Source of the DNA: CAZVWV01 sp964631745
GTDB lineage: Bacteria > Bdellovibrionota_C > UBA2361 > JBGSMV01
DNA: 11,369 nt
Assembly: GCA_964631745.1 (NCBI GenBank)
Contig: CAZVWV010000125.1
Location: 1 to 11,369 of the forward strand
Reading direction: 5' to 3'
The position numbers and the translations under genes were made by a program. Shown in pieces: positions 1 to 7,786 of this stretch. Below the pieces are notes generated by a model. It did no database searches. It saw only the letters and a program-made list of their open reading frames with translations, and had not been told where the DNA came from. Positions within the stretch are counted from its first letter, which is position 1, and each line of letters opens with the position of its first letter.

Positions 1-22
1 GATAATGCCACTATAACCACCG

Positions 23-39
23 GCCGACGAGTCGTCGGC
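23..39. repeat. Near-perfect palindrome, 8-bp arms around one base
   Basis: GCCGACGA, a single G, then TCGTCGGC form a 17-bp odd-centred palindrome. As RNA it could fold as a 6-bp stem with a 5-nt loop. No T-tract follows, so it is not a standard terminator. It could be a dimeric regulator site or the remains of an upstream gene's 3' hairpin. Nothing in the sequence decides between these. Confidence 0.4.
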
Positions 40-237
40 GCTACTTAATATCCCTCCTTCGCCCGGGGTTTTTGAGCAATTACCGAGCCCGGGACAGCCA
101 AACTTTCCCGCCTCGCCCGCCCCTAACAAATCTGAATCTCCAGAACGATAAACATTCTTAAGCAAACCTTTCAAGATTGCGAAACTTGTCCCGCTGCTCC
201 ACAGTCACATCCTCGCAAACACTTCAAAAAAAGATTC

Positions 238-260
238 TGAGATCTTCAATTCAGATCTCA
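238..260. promoter_or_regulatory. Inverted repeat, possible operator
   Basis: TGAGATCT at 238-245 and AGATCTCA at 253-260 are exact reverse complements separated by 7 nt. The pair ends 26 nt before the candidate -35 box at 287, a usual place for an activator or repressor dimer. No T-tract follows, so terminator function is unlikely. The regulator is unknown and the regulatory role is inferred from symmetry and position only. Confidence 0.35.
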
Positions 261-286
261 ACAACTAAAAATATTTCTCGCGTCAA

Positions 287-315
287 TTGACCAGCCCAAA
301 CGCGACTGATATTGT
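287..315 (+). promoter_or_regulatory. Candidate sigma70-type promoter for the operon
   Basis: TTGACC at 287-292 matches the -35 consensus at five of six bases. Exactly 17 nt later, TATTGT at 310-315 matches the -10 consensus at four of six. Initiation near 322 would leave a leader of about 60 nt before the GTG at 382. It is the best hexamer pair I found in the gene-free region, but the -10 is weak and no transcript data exist. Confidence 0.4.
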
Positions 316-381
316 GAGCTCACCTGTTGTGGTTTCTGGATCATATTCGCCAGCGACTACGATTCGAATAGAGGAAAAATC

Positions 382-2367
382 GTGAATTTATTAGGCGCAG
401 GCTTTGCCGCTCTTGGTGTGGGTGTTTTGCTGTTAATCGCTTTTCACCGCTATCGAACCTTGTGCGGATTTATCGCCGCATTTTCTAATTTAGTTGCTTC
501 AGTCTGCTTTTTTATTCCTAGCGTGTCGGTGTTACGTGGTGGAGCGACGCTGTCGCATCTTTCATATTGGGGACTACCGTTTGCAAATCTTAGCTTAAAG
601 CTCGATCCCCTGGCGGCTTTCTTCTTAATCCCACTCTTTCTGCTCTCAGCCTTCACGGCCGTTTACGGCGTGGGCTATCTTAAAGGTCGCGCCGAAGCCC
701 AACATTTAGGATATGCCTGGGCGGCTTTTAATCTTCTAGTGGCAGGCATGGCGATTGTGATTTTGGCCTCGAACGCGCTGCTTTTTATTCTAGGATGGGA
801 AGTTACGGCGATTTCATCCTTTCTATTAGTATTGTTCGACCATCACGAAGCCCAGAACCGTTTAGCAGCTTGGCTCTACCTTGTGGCTTCTCACCTTGGG
901 GCCGCATTTATTATCGTGATGTTTTTAGTCTTAGGCAGTAATTCCGGTTCGTTAGAGTTCGATCTCTTCAATACAGCCCAACTCACCCCTGCAACAACCG
1001 GCTTCATCTTCGTCTTAGCCGTGATCGGCTTTGGAACCAAGGCCGGGTTTATCCCGCTACACGTCTGGCTCCCGGAAGCGCACCCCGCTGCACCGAGCCA
1101 TGTCTCCGCACTGATGTCAGGCGTGATGATCAAGACTGGAATTTACGGAATTATGCGCGTGCTCTTTGTTCTTCAAACCTCAGCCGCCTGGTGGGGGTGG
1201 TTGATTCTTCTAATCGGCGCAATCTCTGGAATTCTAGGAGTGCTCTTCGCTCTGGCACAGCACGACTTGAAACGATTGCTTGCGTATCACAGCGTAGAAA
1301 ATATCGGCATAATCGCGCTTGGTATCGGCCTGGGAATCTTGGGGTTACATGCTCATAATCCCTTAGTTGCCATACTCGCTTTTAGCGGCGGATTGCTGCA
1401 CGTCTTAAATCACGCCGTTTTTAAAAGCCTGCTTTTTCTTGGTGCCGGGTCTGTCTTGCACGCCACCGGCACACGCGACATCGACGCGCTTGGCGGTCTC
1501 TCAAAATCAATGCCTGTGACTTCGGCCTCATTTCTTACAGGCTCCATGGCGATCTCTGGACTGCCGCCGCTTAACGGTTTTGTGAGCGAATTTCTAATTT
1601 ATTACGGCGCTTTTAGTGCCATTGCGGCAGGCACTCCCGGAATGCTGGCACCGGCTTTAATTGCGATTGTATCTTTGGGCTTGATCGGTGGCTTGGCCGC
1701 GGCCTGCTTCGCCAAAGCTTTTAGCGTAGTTTTCTTGGGCGTAGCTCGTAGCCAACATGCCGAGAAAGTTCACGAGTGCGGGCTTCTGATGAGCCTCCCT
1801 ATGATTGGGCTTGCACTGAGTTGCGGATTAATAGCTCTTTTCTCCCCCAGCTTGGTCCTGGTCTTTTCGAAAGTGCTCAATGGTCAGTTTGGACTGACAC
1901 CGCTAGATCTCTCTCAGTCTTTATCTTTAGCAGCCGAGAGTCTCTCTTACTTCCTCACAGCCACATTTCTTTTCTTGGCTTTATTGGCAGCGGCCGCACT
2001 CCTTCGTCGTGCGCTTCTCTCAGGACGAGAGGTGCGCAGCTTTGTCACATGGGACTGTGGCTACGCGCGCCCCGAGAAGTCTATGCAGTACACCGGCTCG
2101 TCTTTCGCCCAGCCCTTGGTCAGCCTGTTCCGGCCGGTGCTTTTCACAGGCACTCTGATTGAGGGATTTGGCGCGATATTTCCAGGGCGTGCAAAACTTC
2201 ATACGGAAACACCAGATTTTTTTCACCACAAGTTATTCTCCCCAATCTTTACTAAGATGGAGAGCTGGTATGGCAAGCTACGTTGGATTCAGCACGGCAT
2301 ACTTCAGTTTTATGTTCTCTACATTGCCCTTACCTTAGCGGCATTACTTGTTTGGGAGCTTCGCTAA
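382..2367 (+). CDS. hyfB: HyfB-like proton-translocating membrane subunit (NuoL/M/N family)
   Basis: A 661-residue, highly hydrophobic protein of the Mrp antiporter/complex I NuoL-M-N family, close in size and layout to hydrogenase-4 HyfB and formate hydrogenlyase HycC. It should sit in the cytoplasmic membrane as an ion-pumping subunit. The family's key residues are present: the TM5 glutamate in GWEVTAISS (E140), the TM7 lysine in GFGTKAGF (K220) followed by H227, and the TM8 lysine in QHDLKRLLAY (K297). The C-terminal TWDCGYA...MQYTGSSFA block (about 556-577) is, from memory, typical of HyfB-type proteins rather than of NuoM. It starts at GTG 382 with GAGGA at 371-375, 6 nt upstream. It is the first gene of the operon and its stop codon overlaps the next start by one base. 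Family assignment is firm; pumping is inferred from the conserved charged residues. Confidence 0.9.
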   Translation: MNLLGAGFAALGVGVLLLIAFHRYRTLCGFIAAFSNLVASVCFFIPSVSVLRGGATLSHLSYWGLPFANLSLKLDPLAAFFLIPLFLLSAFTAVYGVGYLKGRAEAQHLGYAWAAFNLLVAGMAIVILASNALLFILGWEVTAISSFLLVLFDHHEAQNRLAAWLYLVASHLGAAFIIVMFLVLGSNSGSLEFDLFNTAQLTPATTGFIFVLAVIGFGTKAGFIPLHVWLPEAHPAAPSHVSALMSGVMIKTGIYGIMRVLFVLQTSAAWWGWLILLIGAISGILGVLFALAQHDLKRLLAYHSVENIGIIALGIGLGILGLHAHNPLVAILAFSGGLLHVLNHAVFKSLLFLGAGSVLHATGTRDIDALGGLSKSMPVTSASFLTGSMAISGLPPLNGFVSEFLIYYGAFSAIAAGTPGMLAPALIAIVSLGLIGGLAAACFAKAFSVVFLGVARSQHAEKVHECGLLMSLPMIGLALSCGLIALFSPSLVLVFSKVLNGQFGLTPLDLSQSLSLAAESLSYFLTATFLFLALLAAAALLRRALLSGREVRSFVTWDCGYARPEKSMQYTGSSFAQPLVSLFRPVLFTGTLIEGFGAIFPGRAKLHTETPDFFHHKLFSPIFTKMESWYGKLRWIQHGILQFYVLYIALTLAALLVWELR

Positions 2368-3272
2368 TGACGGTACAGATGCTGCTCACTCCATTTTTAG
2401 CCATAACTCTAGCGCCCCTACTCTTTGGCATTATCAACCGCACTAAGGCATTCTTTGCCGGTCGACAGGGACAGCTTGTTTATCAGCCTTATCTCGATCT
2501 CTTAAAACTTCTGCGCAAGGGGGCTGTCTACAGTAATGTTACAACCTGGATATTTAGAGCCTCTCCCGTGGTTGGCCTAGCCGTCACTATATGCGCGCTT
2601 TGCATTATTCCGTTAGGCAAAGCTCCCGCGCTAATTTCTTTCAAGGGAGATCTTTTATTTGTAGCCTACCTTTTTGGCGTGATGAGATTTTTTACGGTCA
2701 TAGCGGCGATGGACACCGGCTCGGCCTTTGAAGGCATGGGGGCCAGCCGCGAGACTCAGTTCTCTGCCCTAGCTGAACCGGCATTATTTCTAGCCTTGGC
2801 AGTCGTCGCTCGACTAACCGGCACCTGGACACTTGCCTCGCTCACTTCGGGGTTAACACCTGAACTTTTGTTGGGCCATCTTCCGGTGCTGCTATTGGTA
2901 ATCATGGCTTTATTTATTGTGCTCTTAGCTGAGAATTCCAGAATTCCTGTTGACGATCCCAATACGCACCTGGAGTTAACTATGATTCATGAGGTCATGG
3001 TCTTGGACCATAGCGGCGTCGATTTCGGGTTTATCATGTATGCAGCCGCATTAAAATTGTGGGCGCTGGCGGCCATCATATCCGGGTTAATTCTGCCACC
3101 CGCCAGCGGCATTCTTTGGTACGACACCGTGCTCTGCCTTGGAACGATGGCGGTTGTGGCTATAGCAGTGGGCATTGTCGAGTCAACCTTGGCTCGACTC
3201 AGCTTACTCCGTGTGCCGCAACTCCTAGTGGGAGCCAGCACCTTGGCTCTGGTGGGACTACTTCTGTTATAG
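2367..3272 (+). CDS. hyfC: HyfC/HycD-like membrane anchor subunit (NuoH family)
   Basis: A 301-residue NuoH/HyfC-family membrane protein. In this family the subunit links the peripheral redox arm to the membrane antiporter arm. Visible signatures are DTGSAFEGMGASRE (116-129) and the acidic loop SRIPVDDPNTHLELTMIHE (191-209), followed by MVLDHSG. HyfC/HycD proteins usually read MVLEYSG there, as far as I recall. About eight hydrophobic segments are visible. I start it at ATG 2367, which overlaps the TAA of the previous gene in TAATG and has GGGAG at 2354-2358. The frame is open further upstream to an ATG at 2283, but that start would overlap the previous gene by about 85 nt and add residues without family resemblance. 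Spacing implies translational coupling. Confidence 0.9.
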   Translation: MTVQMLLTPFLAITLAPLLFGIINRTKAFFAGRQGQLVYQPYLDLLKLLRKGAVYSNVTTWIFRASPVVGLAVTICALCIIPLGKAPALISFKGDLLFVAYLFGVMRFFTVIAAMDTGSAFEGMGASRETQFSALAEPALFLALAVVARLTGTWTLASLTSGLTPELLLGHLPVLLLVIMALFIVLLAENSRIPVDDPNTHLELTMIHEVMVLDHSGVDFGFIMYAAALKLWALAAIISGLILPPASGILWYDTVLCLGTMAVVAIAVGIVESTLARLSLLRVPQLLVGASTLALVGLLLL

Positions 3273-3286
3273 GGGGAGATTTAAGC

Positions 3287-3922
3287 GTGTCCAATATAAT
3301 TCTAGTTTTCGTGGTGCTGATTAGCTTCCGCCTCCTCTGTGCGAGCAGGATACCGTCTGCCATCAACTTAGTGGCGGCGCAGGGCACCCTGCTCGGCATC
3401 TACGGTTTATCGGCGCATTGGAGCCATATCTCGGCTGAACTCGTGGCGCTGGCAGCCTTCTCCATTATTCTAAAAGGATTTTTCTTCCCACGATTCTTAC
3501 ATCGCTCCCTTCGTGGCGTGACTGTTATGCGCGAAACCACCCCTTTTGTTGGGTATATCCCCTCCCTCTTAATCGGCCTAGGTGCGCTGGCGCTTTGCCA
3601 ATGGATCGGAGTGCGCCTGCCCCTCCCGAGTCGCGACACTTCAACACTAGTAATGCCTGTGGTTCTCTTTTGCGTCTTCGCCGGGCTATTTCTGATAATT
3701 GCTCGCAAGAAGATCGTAATGCAGGCCGTAGGTTACTTAGTCATGGATAACGGCATCTATGCCTTCGGTATAAGCGCCTTCCCCCAAACTTCGATCTTGG
3801 TTGAGCTCGGTTTGCTGATTAACCTCTGCGTAGCAGTAGTTGTGCGAGGCATCATGATTTACAACTTAAGCCGAGTGTTCCACCACATGGATTCTCACCA
3901 CTTAAGCACCTTGAAAGGTTGA
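3287..3922 (+). CDS. hyfE: HyfE-like small membrane subunit (NuoK-related)
   Basis: A 211-residue hydrophobic protein matching the hydrogenase-4 component HyfE family (about 215 residues). These have a NuoK-like part and occur in group 4 hydrogenases and related complexes. Six to seven membrane segments are visible. The diagnostic block GYLVMDNGIYAFG (149-161) and the following VELGLLINLCVAVVV (172-186) are recognisable. HyfE proteins more often read GYL..ENG and VELG.LLD, so D153 and N179 here are mild departures, judged from memory. The start is GTG 3287, preceded by AGGGGGAG at 3271-3278. The frame is open back to 3059, but that region overlaps the previous gene and is not membrane-like. 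It lies 14 nt after hyfC and 6 nt before hyfF. Confidence 0.85.
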   Translation: MSNIILVFVVLISFRLLCASRIPSAINLVAAQGTLLGIYGLSAHWSHISAELVALAAFSIILKGFFFPRFLHRSLRGVTVMRETTPFVGYIPSLLIGLGALALCQWIGVRLPLPSRDTSTLVMPVVLFCVFAGLFLIIARKKIVMQAVGYLVMDNGIYAFGISAFPQTSILVELGLLINLCVAVVVRGIMIYNLSRVFHHMDSHHLSTLKG

Positions 3923-3928
3923 TATCGG

Positions 3929-5404
3929 ATGAACACTGATTTACTTCTTTGGAGCCTCCTGATTGTGCCAATAGTCTTTGGACTAGCTAGCTTGCTTGGG
4001 GCGAGCGAACGCCAATGCTTAGCTATTATGTTAGTCGGCGTGGGAATCCAATGCCTACTAGGATTTTTTGCAAGTTATAAAACTTTCACGGAAACGCAGA
4101 TCTCAGACTTTTCAGGCTGGCTCAGACTCGATGCGCTCTCGGCTTACCATTTGGCGGTCATGCTAATAGTTTACGGCGGCGCCTCGCTCTTTGCTTGGGT
4201 GTACTTTATCGCGGAACTTGAAGCCGGTTACCTGAGACTTGGTCAGGTCAAGACTTTTACAAGTCTTTGGTGCCCAGCCATGTCTTCCATGACATTAGTG
4301 CTGATCTCAAACAATTTGGGGATGATGTGGATCGGTATTGAGGCTACTACTCTTCTCACCGCTTTTTTAATTTGCATTCACATGTCACGCGGAGTTCTTG
4401 AGGCGATGTGGAAGTATTTAGTGATTTGCTCAGTGGGTACAGCCCTGGCATTTCTTGGCACTCTTTTCTTAATTGTCTCGGCCCATAATCTTAACTTCGC
4501 AAGCGGCGGCGCGCTACTCTGGACCAACTTGATGGACAACGCTACCGGGCTAGATCCCAAGTTGGCCAAGGCAGCTTTTATATTTCTCTTGGTTGGTTAC
4601 GGTACTAAGGCCGGACTGGCCCCCATGCATAGCTGGCTTCCGGATGCACACAGCAAAGCGCCATCTCCGGTGTCGGCGCTTTTTTCAGGCTTTATGTTGA
4701 ATGCCGCCTTGTACTGCATTATGCGTCTGATTCCTGTGATCAATCGCGCTACCGGCAGCGTCGATTGGCCACTGGGCTTACTCTTAGGATTTGGAATGGT
4801 TTCAATCGTAGTCGCTGCCGCTTACGTGCTCTTCCAAAAAGACGTAAAACGTTTACTGGCTTACTGCAGCGTGGAACATATCGGAATCATCGCGCTTGGT
4901 TTGGGACTAGGCGGGTTAGGCACAGTGGCGGCCTTGTTTCACACTCTGAATCATTCCTTCTCCAAGAGCCTTTCGTTTTTCGCCGCCGGACGCCTTGGCC
5001 AGTTTTATAGTAGCCACGACATGGAAGATATGCCGGGTGGCCTAACAGTGTCCCCAATTTGGGGTGGCGCGCTCATCGCCAGCTTCTTGGCCCTTATCGG
5101 CGTGGCGCCATTTTCACTCTTTATGAGCGAGTTCCAGATTCTGAAAGTCGCTGTTGATAAGAATATGTTACTCGTTTTAGTAATATTTTTGGTGGGTACC
5201 GCCTCGATTTTTATCGGCATGTTGCGACAAGCCATACCGCTAACTTGGGGCGAGCGTCCGCAAGGCATCAAGATTCAGGAAGGCTCGCTGATTGAAGCAT
5301 TTATCGTATTTTTCCCGCTGCTAATTCTCTTACTACTTGGAATTTGGATACCAGAGCCCTTTAGATTTGCGCTGGAGAAAGCAGCCGAGATAATTCACAC
5401 ATAG
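3929..5404 (+). CDS. hyfF: HyfF-like proton-translocating membrane subunit (NuoL/M/N family)
   Basis: A 491-residue antiporter-like membrane subunit, the second in the operon, of the hydrogenase-4 HyfF type. The ion-channel residues of the family are present: E138 in WIGIEATT (TM5), K227 in GYGTKAGLAPMHSWLPDAH (TM7), K304/K307 in QKDVKRLLAYCSVEHIG (TM8), K346 in NHSFSKSLSFF and E401 in FMSEFQ. It is homologous to the first gene but clearly diverged and lacks its C-terminal extension. ATG 3929 lies 6 nt after hyfE, with AAAGG at 3914-3918 as the likely ribosome site inside the previous gene's end. Having two antiporter-like subunits suggests two ion channels per complex. The coupling ion (H+ or Na+) cannot be told from sequence. 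Confidence 0.9.
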   Translation: MNTDLLLWSLLIVPIVFGLASLLGASERQCLAIMLVGVGIQCLLGFFASYKTFTETQISDFSGWLRLDALSAYHLAVMLIVYGGASLFAWVYFIAELEAGYLRLGQVKTFTSLWCPAMSSMTLVLISNNLGMMWIGIEATTLLTAFLICIHMSRGVLEAMWKYLVICSVGTALAFLGTLFLIVSAHNLNFASGGALLWTNLMDNATGLDPKLAKAAFIFLLVGYGTKAGLAPMHSWLPDAHSKAPSPVSALFSGFMLNAALYCIMRLIPVINRATGSVDWPLGLLLGFGMVSIVVAAAYVLFQKDVKRLLAYCSVEHIGIIALGLGLGGLGTVAALFHTLNHSFSKSLSFFAAGRLGQFYSSHDMEDMPGGLTVSPIWGGALIASFLALIGVAPFSLFMSEFQILKVAVDKNMLLVLVIFLVGTASIFIGMLRQAIPLTWGERPQGIKIQEGSLIEAFIVFFPLLILLLLGIWIPEPFRFALEKAAEIIHT

Positions 5405-5423
5405 TTTTTTGGGAGAGAGCATC

Positions 5424-6914
5424 TTGTTTAAGATCGTAAAAAATTGCAGCGCCGTTCAGATCGATTCGGTTCCGGTTCTCTCCGAAGCCGATTTCAGAGC
5501 GCAGGTAATTGGCGGCGTAGCGCGCGGGGAACAGATCTCGGCTCTGTTTGCCTGCAACCTAGAGGAAGCACGGCTGAGAGTATTCTGCGTGCTGTCGCAG
5601 AGAACCAGTCATACGCTGGCCGTTGGCTCCTTTTCCGTAGGCAACTCGTATATGGCGCTAACACCCGAGTGCCCGCAAGCTCACTGGTTTGAGCGAGAGA
5701 TTTTCGAGCAATGGGGGATCTCTCCGGTGGGTCATCCCTGGTTAAAGCCCATTCGCTTTCAAGCGCCTTTTAGAGATTCCCCCTTCCCTCGCCCCGAGAT
5801 TGGCGTGACGGATTTCTTTAGATTAGAAGGAGAAGAAGTACATCAGGTCGCAGTCGGACCGGTGCATGCCGGAATTATAGAGCCGGGGCATTTTCGCTTT
5901 CAATGTCACGGCGAAAACGTTTATCACTTAGAGATTTCACTAGGCTACCAGCACCGTGGCGTGGAGCGCGCGCTTTTCAACGGCCCACACAAGACTACTG
6001 TTTATCAGATGGAAACTCTGGCGGGCGATACTTCTATCGGCCACACCACGGCTTATTGCCACAATCTTGAAGCGCTGAGCGGCACGAAAGTGCCAAGTCG
6101 CGCTCAGGCCTTAAGAAGCGTGATGTTGGAGTTAGAACGGCTCGCCAATCATACGGGCGACATGGGCGCTCTCGCGAATGACGTCGGGTACCTGCCCACA
6201 GCCTCTTTTTGCGGAAGAATTCGAGGGGATTTCCTAAACATGTCCGCCGTAATCTGCGGAAACCGTTTTGGACGCGGCATGGTTCGTGCCGGTGGAGTGC
6301 AGTTTGATATCGATGAAGGGCTTCGATGCGATCTGCTAAAGCGTTTGGAAGCTGCCGCGCGCGATGTGCGCGAAGCGGTCGGACTACTTTGGGAAAGCCC
6401 AGCGGTGATGGCAAGATTTGAGCGCACCGGTACTGTTGCAAAAAAACTCTGTCACGAAGTGGGACTGGTAGGCTTGGCAGCGCGCGCTTGCGGACAAGCC
6501 ATGGATTGCCGCACTGATTTTCCGCACGATTGGTACAGCCAGCGCGCTGTGGCGCCATCCGTTTGCGAAAGCGGGGATGTTTTCGCCAGAGCCTATGTAC
6601 GTTGGCTTGAGATTCAAAGCTCTATTAGTTTCGTGCGAGAAGTTTTAAATGCACTTCCGCAGGGCGAGATTAAAAATGCGGAAGGCCCCTTAGCCCCCTG
6701 CCAACTAACGGTCTCAATGGTAGAAGGCTGGCGCGGCGAGGTATGTCATGTGGCCATCACTAATCAAAACGGACGCTTTGCAGGGTACAAAGTGGTGGAT
6801 CCGTCTTTTCATAACTGGTTCGGCCTGGCGCTGGCGCTAAGAAACCAGCAGATCTCTGATTTTCCGCTCTGCAACAAGAGCTTTAACCTTTCATACTGTG
6901 GACACGATTTATAG
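5424..6914 (+). CDS. HyfG/HycE-like large subunit (NuoC-NuoD fusion) lacking NiFe ligands
   Basis: A 496-residue fusion of a NuoC-type domain (about 1-125, signature HWFEREIFEQWGISPVGHPW at 87-106) and a NuoD/hydrogenase large-subunit domain (about 140-496, with GPVHAG, PGHFRF and LGYQHRGVE). In true group 4 [NiFe] hydrogenases such as HycE, the motif after this block is CGIC...H and the protein ends in a DPCxxC motif; these four cysteines bind NiFe. Here the corresponding stretches read LAGDTSIGHTTAY (199-211) and DPSFHNW (459-465), so all four ligands are missing. This is the hallmark of Ehr-type complexes and complex I NuoD. The protein should be cytoplasmic, docked on the membrane subunits. 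I prefer TTG 5424, which follows GGGAGAG (5411-5417) by 6 nt. TTG 5409 is in frame but lies before the ribosome site. Substrate unknown. Confidence 0.88.
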   Translation: MFKIVKNCSAVQIDSVPVLSEADFRAQVIGGVARGEQISALFACNLEEARLRVFCVLSQRTSHTLAVGSFSVGNSYMALTPECPQAHWFEREIFEQWGISPVGHPWLKPIRFQAPFRDSPFPRPEIGVTDFFRLEGEEVHQVAVGPVHAGIIEPGHFRFQCHGENVYHLEISLGYQHRGVERALFNGPHKTTVYQMETLAGDTSIGHTTAYCHNLEALSGTKVPSRAQALRSVMLELERLANHTGDMGALANDVGYLPTASFCGRIRGDFLNMSAVICGNRFGRGMVRAGGVQFDIDEGLRCDLLKRLEAAARDVREAVGLLWESPAVMARFERTGTVAKKLCHEVGLVGLAARACGQAMDCRTDFPHDWYSQRAVAPSVCESGDVFARAYVRWLEIQSSISFVREVLNALPQGEIKNAEGPLAPCQLTVSMVEGWRGEVCHVAITNQNGRFAGYKVVDPSFHNWFGLALALRNQQISDFPLCNKSFNLSYCGHDL

Positions 6915-6922
6915 AGGCTCAG

Positions 6923-7720
6923 ATGCTTAGAGAATTAATGGCGAGATTTAATCAGGGATATCGCACGGCGGCTTATCCAAACACTCCCGCAACCGTTCCG
7001 GACAGACTAGCAGCCCGACCCAACATAAATCGAGTGCCGTGCCCCGAGGGGTGTAGTCGTTGTACAGAGGTCTGCCCCACCACAGCCATCGAGCGCCGCG
7101 CTGGCGATATCGCTTTGGATTTAGGGCGCTGCCTCTTCTGTGTCGAATGTCAGAAAGCCTGCCCAGTCGGCGCAATTGAATTTACCAACGACTACCGCTT
7201 GGCCGTGACAAAGAGAGAAGATCTGTTATTGGACGGAAAAGGCCTGCAACTTGCCAACGCCTTAGAGCAGAAAACCAGAAGCGTCTTAGGCAGAGCGCTG
7301 CGCCTGCGGCAGGTAAGCGCAGGCGGATGCAACGCCTGCGAGGCCGACACGAATGTTTTGAATACCCTGGTCTTCGATCTCGGGCGCTTCGGCATCCAGT
7401 TTGTAGCATCCCCGCGCCACGCCGATGGAGTTCTCATAACCGGCCCGATTCCGGAAAATATGCGTTTAGGGCTACTAAAAACTTGGGAATCAATCCCATC
7501 CCCAAGAATCGTAATCGCAGTGGGCGCTTGCGCTATCTCAGGCGGGCCATATATCGGGCATCCCGAAGTACATAACGGCAGCCAAAACATGCTGCCGGTA
7601 GACCTGTATATTCCAGGCTGCCCCCCGCATCCGTATACCATTCTTGATGGATTGTTGCGTTTGATTGGGAAGATCGAAAAGGATCGTGACGGGACACTGT
7701 CGGTGCAGCGGGCGGTTTGA
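6923..7720 (+). CDS. Fused 8Fe-8S ferredoxin (NuoI/HyfH-like) and NuoB/HyfI-like small subunit
   Basis: A 265-residue two-domain iron-sulfur protein. Residues about 35-90 form a bacterial-type ferredoxin domain with CPEGCSRCTEVCP (C40, C44, C47, C51) and CLFCVECQKACP (C70, C73, C76, C80). The first motif has one extra residue in its first spacing. Residues about 125-250 are a NuoB/HyfI-type small subunit with the four ligands of the proximal (N2-like) [4Fe-4S] cluster: C136 and C139 in GGCNACE, C203 in VGACAISGG and C233 in PGCPPHP. Electrons could pass from a soluble donor through the ferredoxin clusters to the proximal cluster at the large-subunit interface. In E. coli hyf and hyc these are two separate genes (HyfH/HyfI, HycF/HycG). 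ATG 6923 follows AGAGG (6913-6917) and lies 8 nt after the large-subunit stop. It is the last gene of the operon. Confidence 0.9.
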   Translation: MLRELMARFNQGYRTAAYPNTPATVPDRLAARPNINRVPCPEGCSRCTEVCPTTAIERRAGDIALDLGRCLFCVECQKACPVGAIEFTNDYRLAVTKREDLLLDGKGLQLANALEQKTRSVLGRALRLRQVSAGGCNACEADTNVLNTLVFDLGRFGIQFVASPRHADGVLITGPIPENMRLGLLKTWESIPSPRIVIAVGACAISGGPYIGHPEVHNGSQNMLPVDLYIPGCPPHPYTILDGLLRLIGKIEKDRDGTLSVQRAV

Positions 7721-7743
7721 GTGAGAGCGTAAGAACACTCAAA
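7716..7743 (+). terminator. Hairpin at the operon end, weak terminator candidate
   Basis: TTTGAGTG (7716-7723) and CACTCAAA (7736-7743) are exact reverse complements with a 12-nt loop. They span the TGA stop of the last operon gene (7718-7720). There is no U-tract afterwards, so intrinsic termination would be inefficient. It may stabilise the 3' end or work with Rho. Position favours a 3'-end role. Confidence 0.35.
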
Positions 7744-7786
7744 CTCCCAGTCAATCTATACAATTAGCGCATTAATGGCCAAAGGT

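Larger units (their letters stand above)
1..381. other. Gene-free leader region upstream of the hydrogenase-like operon
   Basis: I see no credible coding region on either strand. The stretch contains a palindrome at 23-39, two GCCCGGG repeats at 61-67 and 87-93, an inverted repeat at 238-260 and a candidate promoter at 287-315. The first gene starts at a GTG at 382. I looked for the sigma54 pattern TGGCAC-N5-TTGC and did not find it. Confidence 0.5.

Noticed and set aside
2283..2366. Upstream in-frame start for the NuoH-like gene
   Set aside because: The extra residues overlap the previous gene and are not hydrophobic; the TAATG junction with GGGAG fits better.
5409..5423. Earlier TTG start for the large subunit
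   Set aside because: It comes before the strong GGGAGAG ribosome site, which is correctly spaced for TTG 5424.
6034..6558. Long open frame (174 codons) on the minus strand
   Set aside because: It lies wholly inside the large-subunit gene, whose family motifs are clear, and its Arg-rich translation resembles no family.
382..7720. Ordinary complex I (nuo) operon or true hydrogenase-4
   Set aside because: HyfE-type and HyfB-type subunits and the absence of NuoE/F/G, J and A argue against complex I; missing NiFe ligands argue against a hydrogenase.
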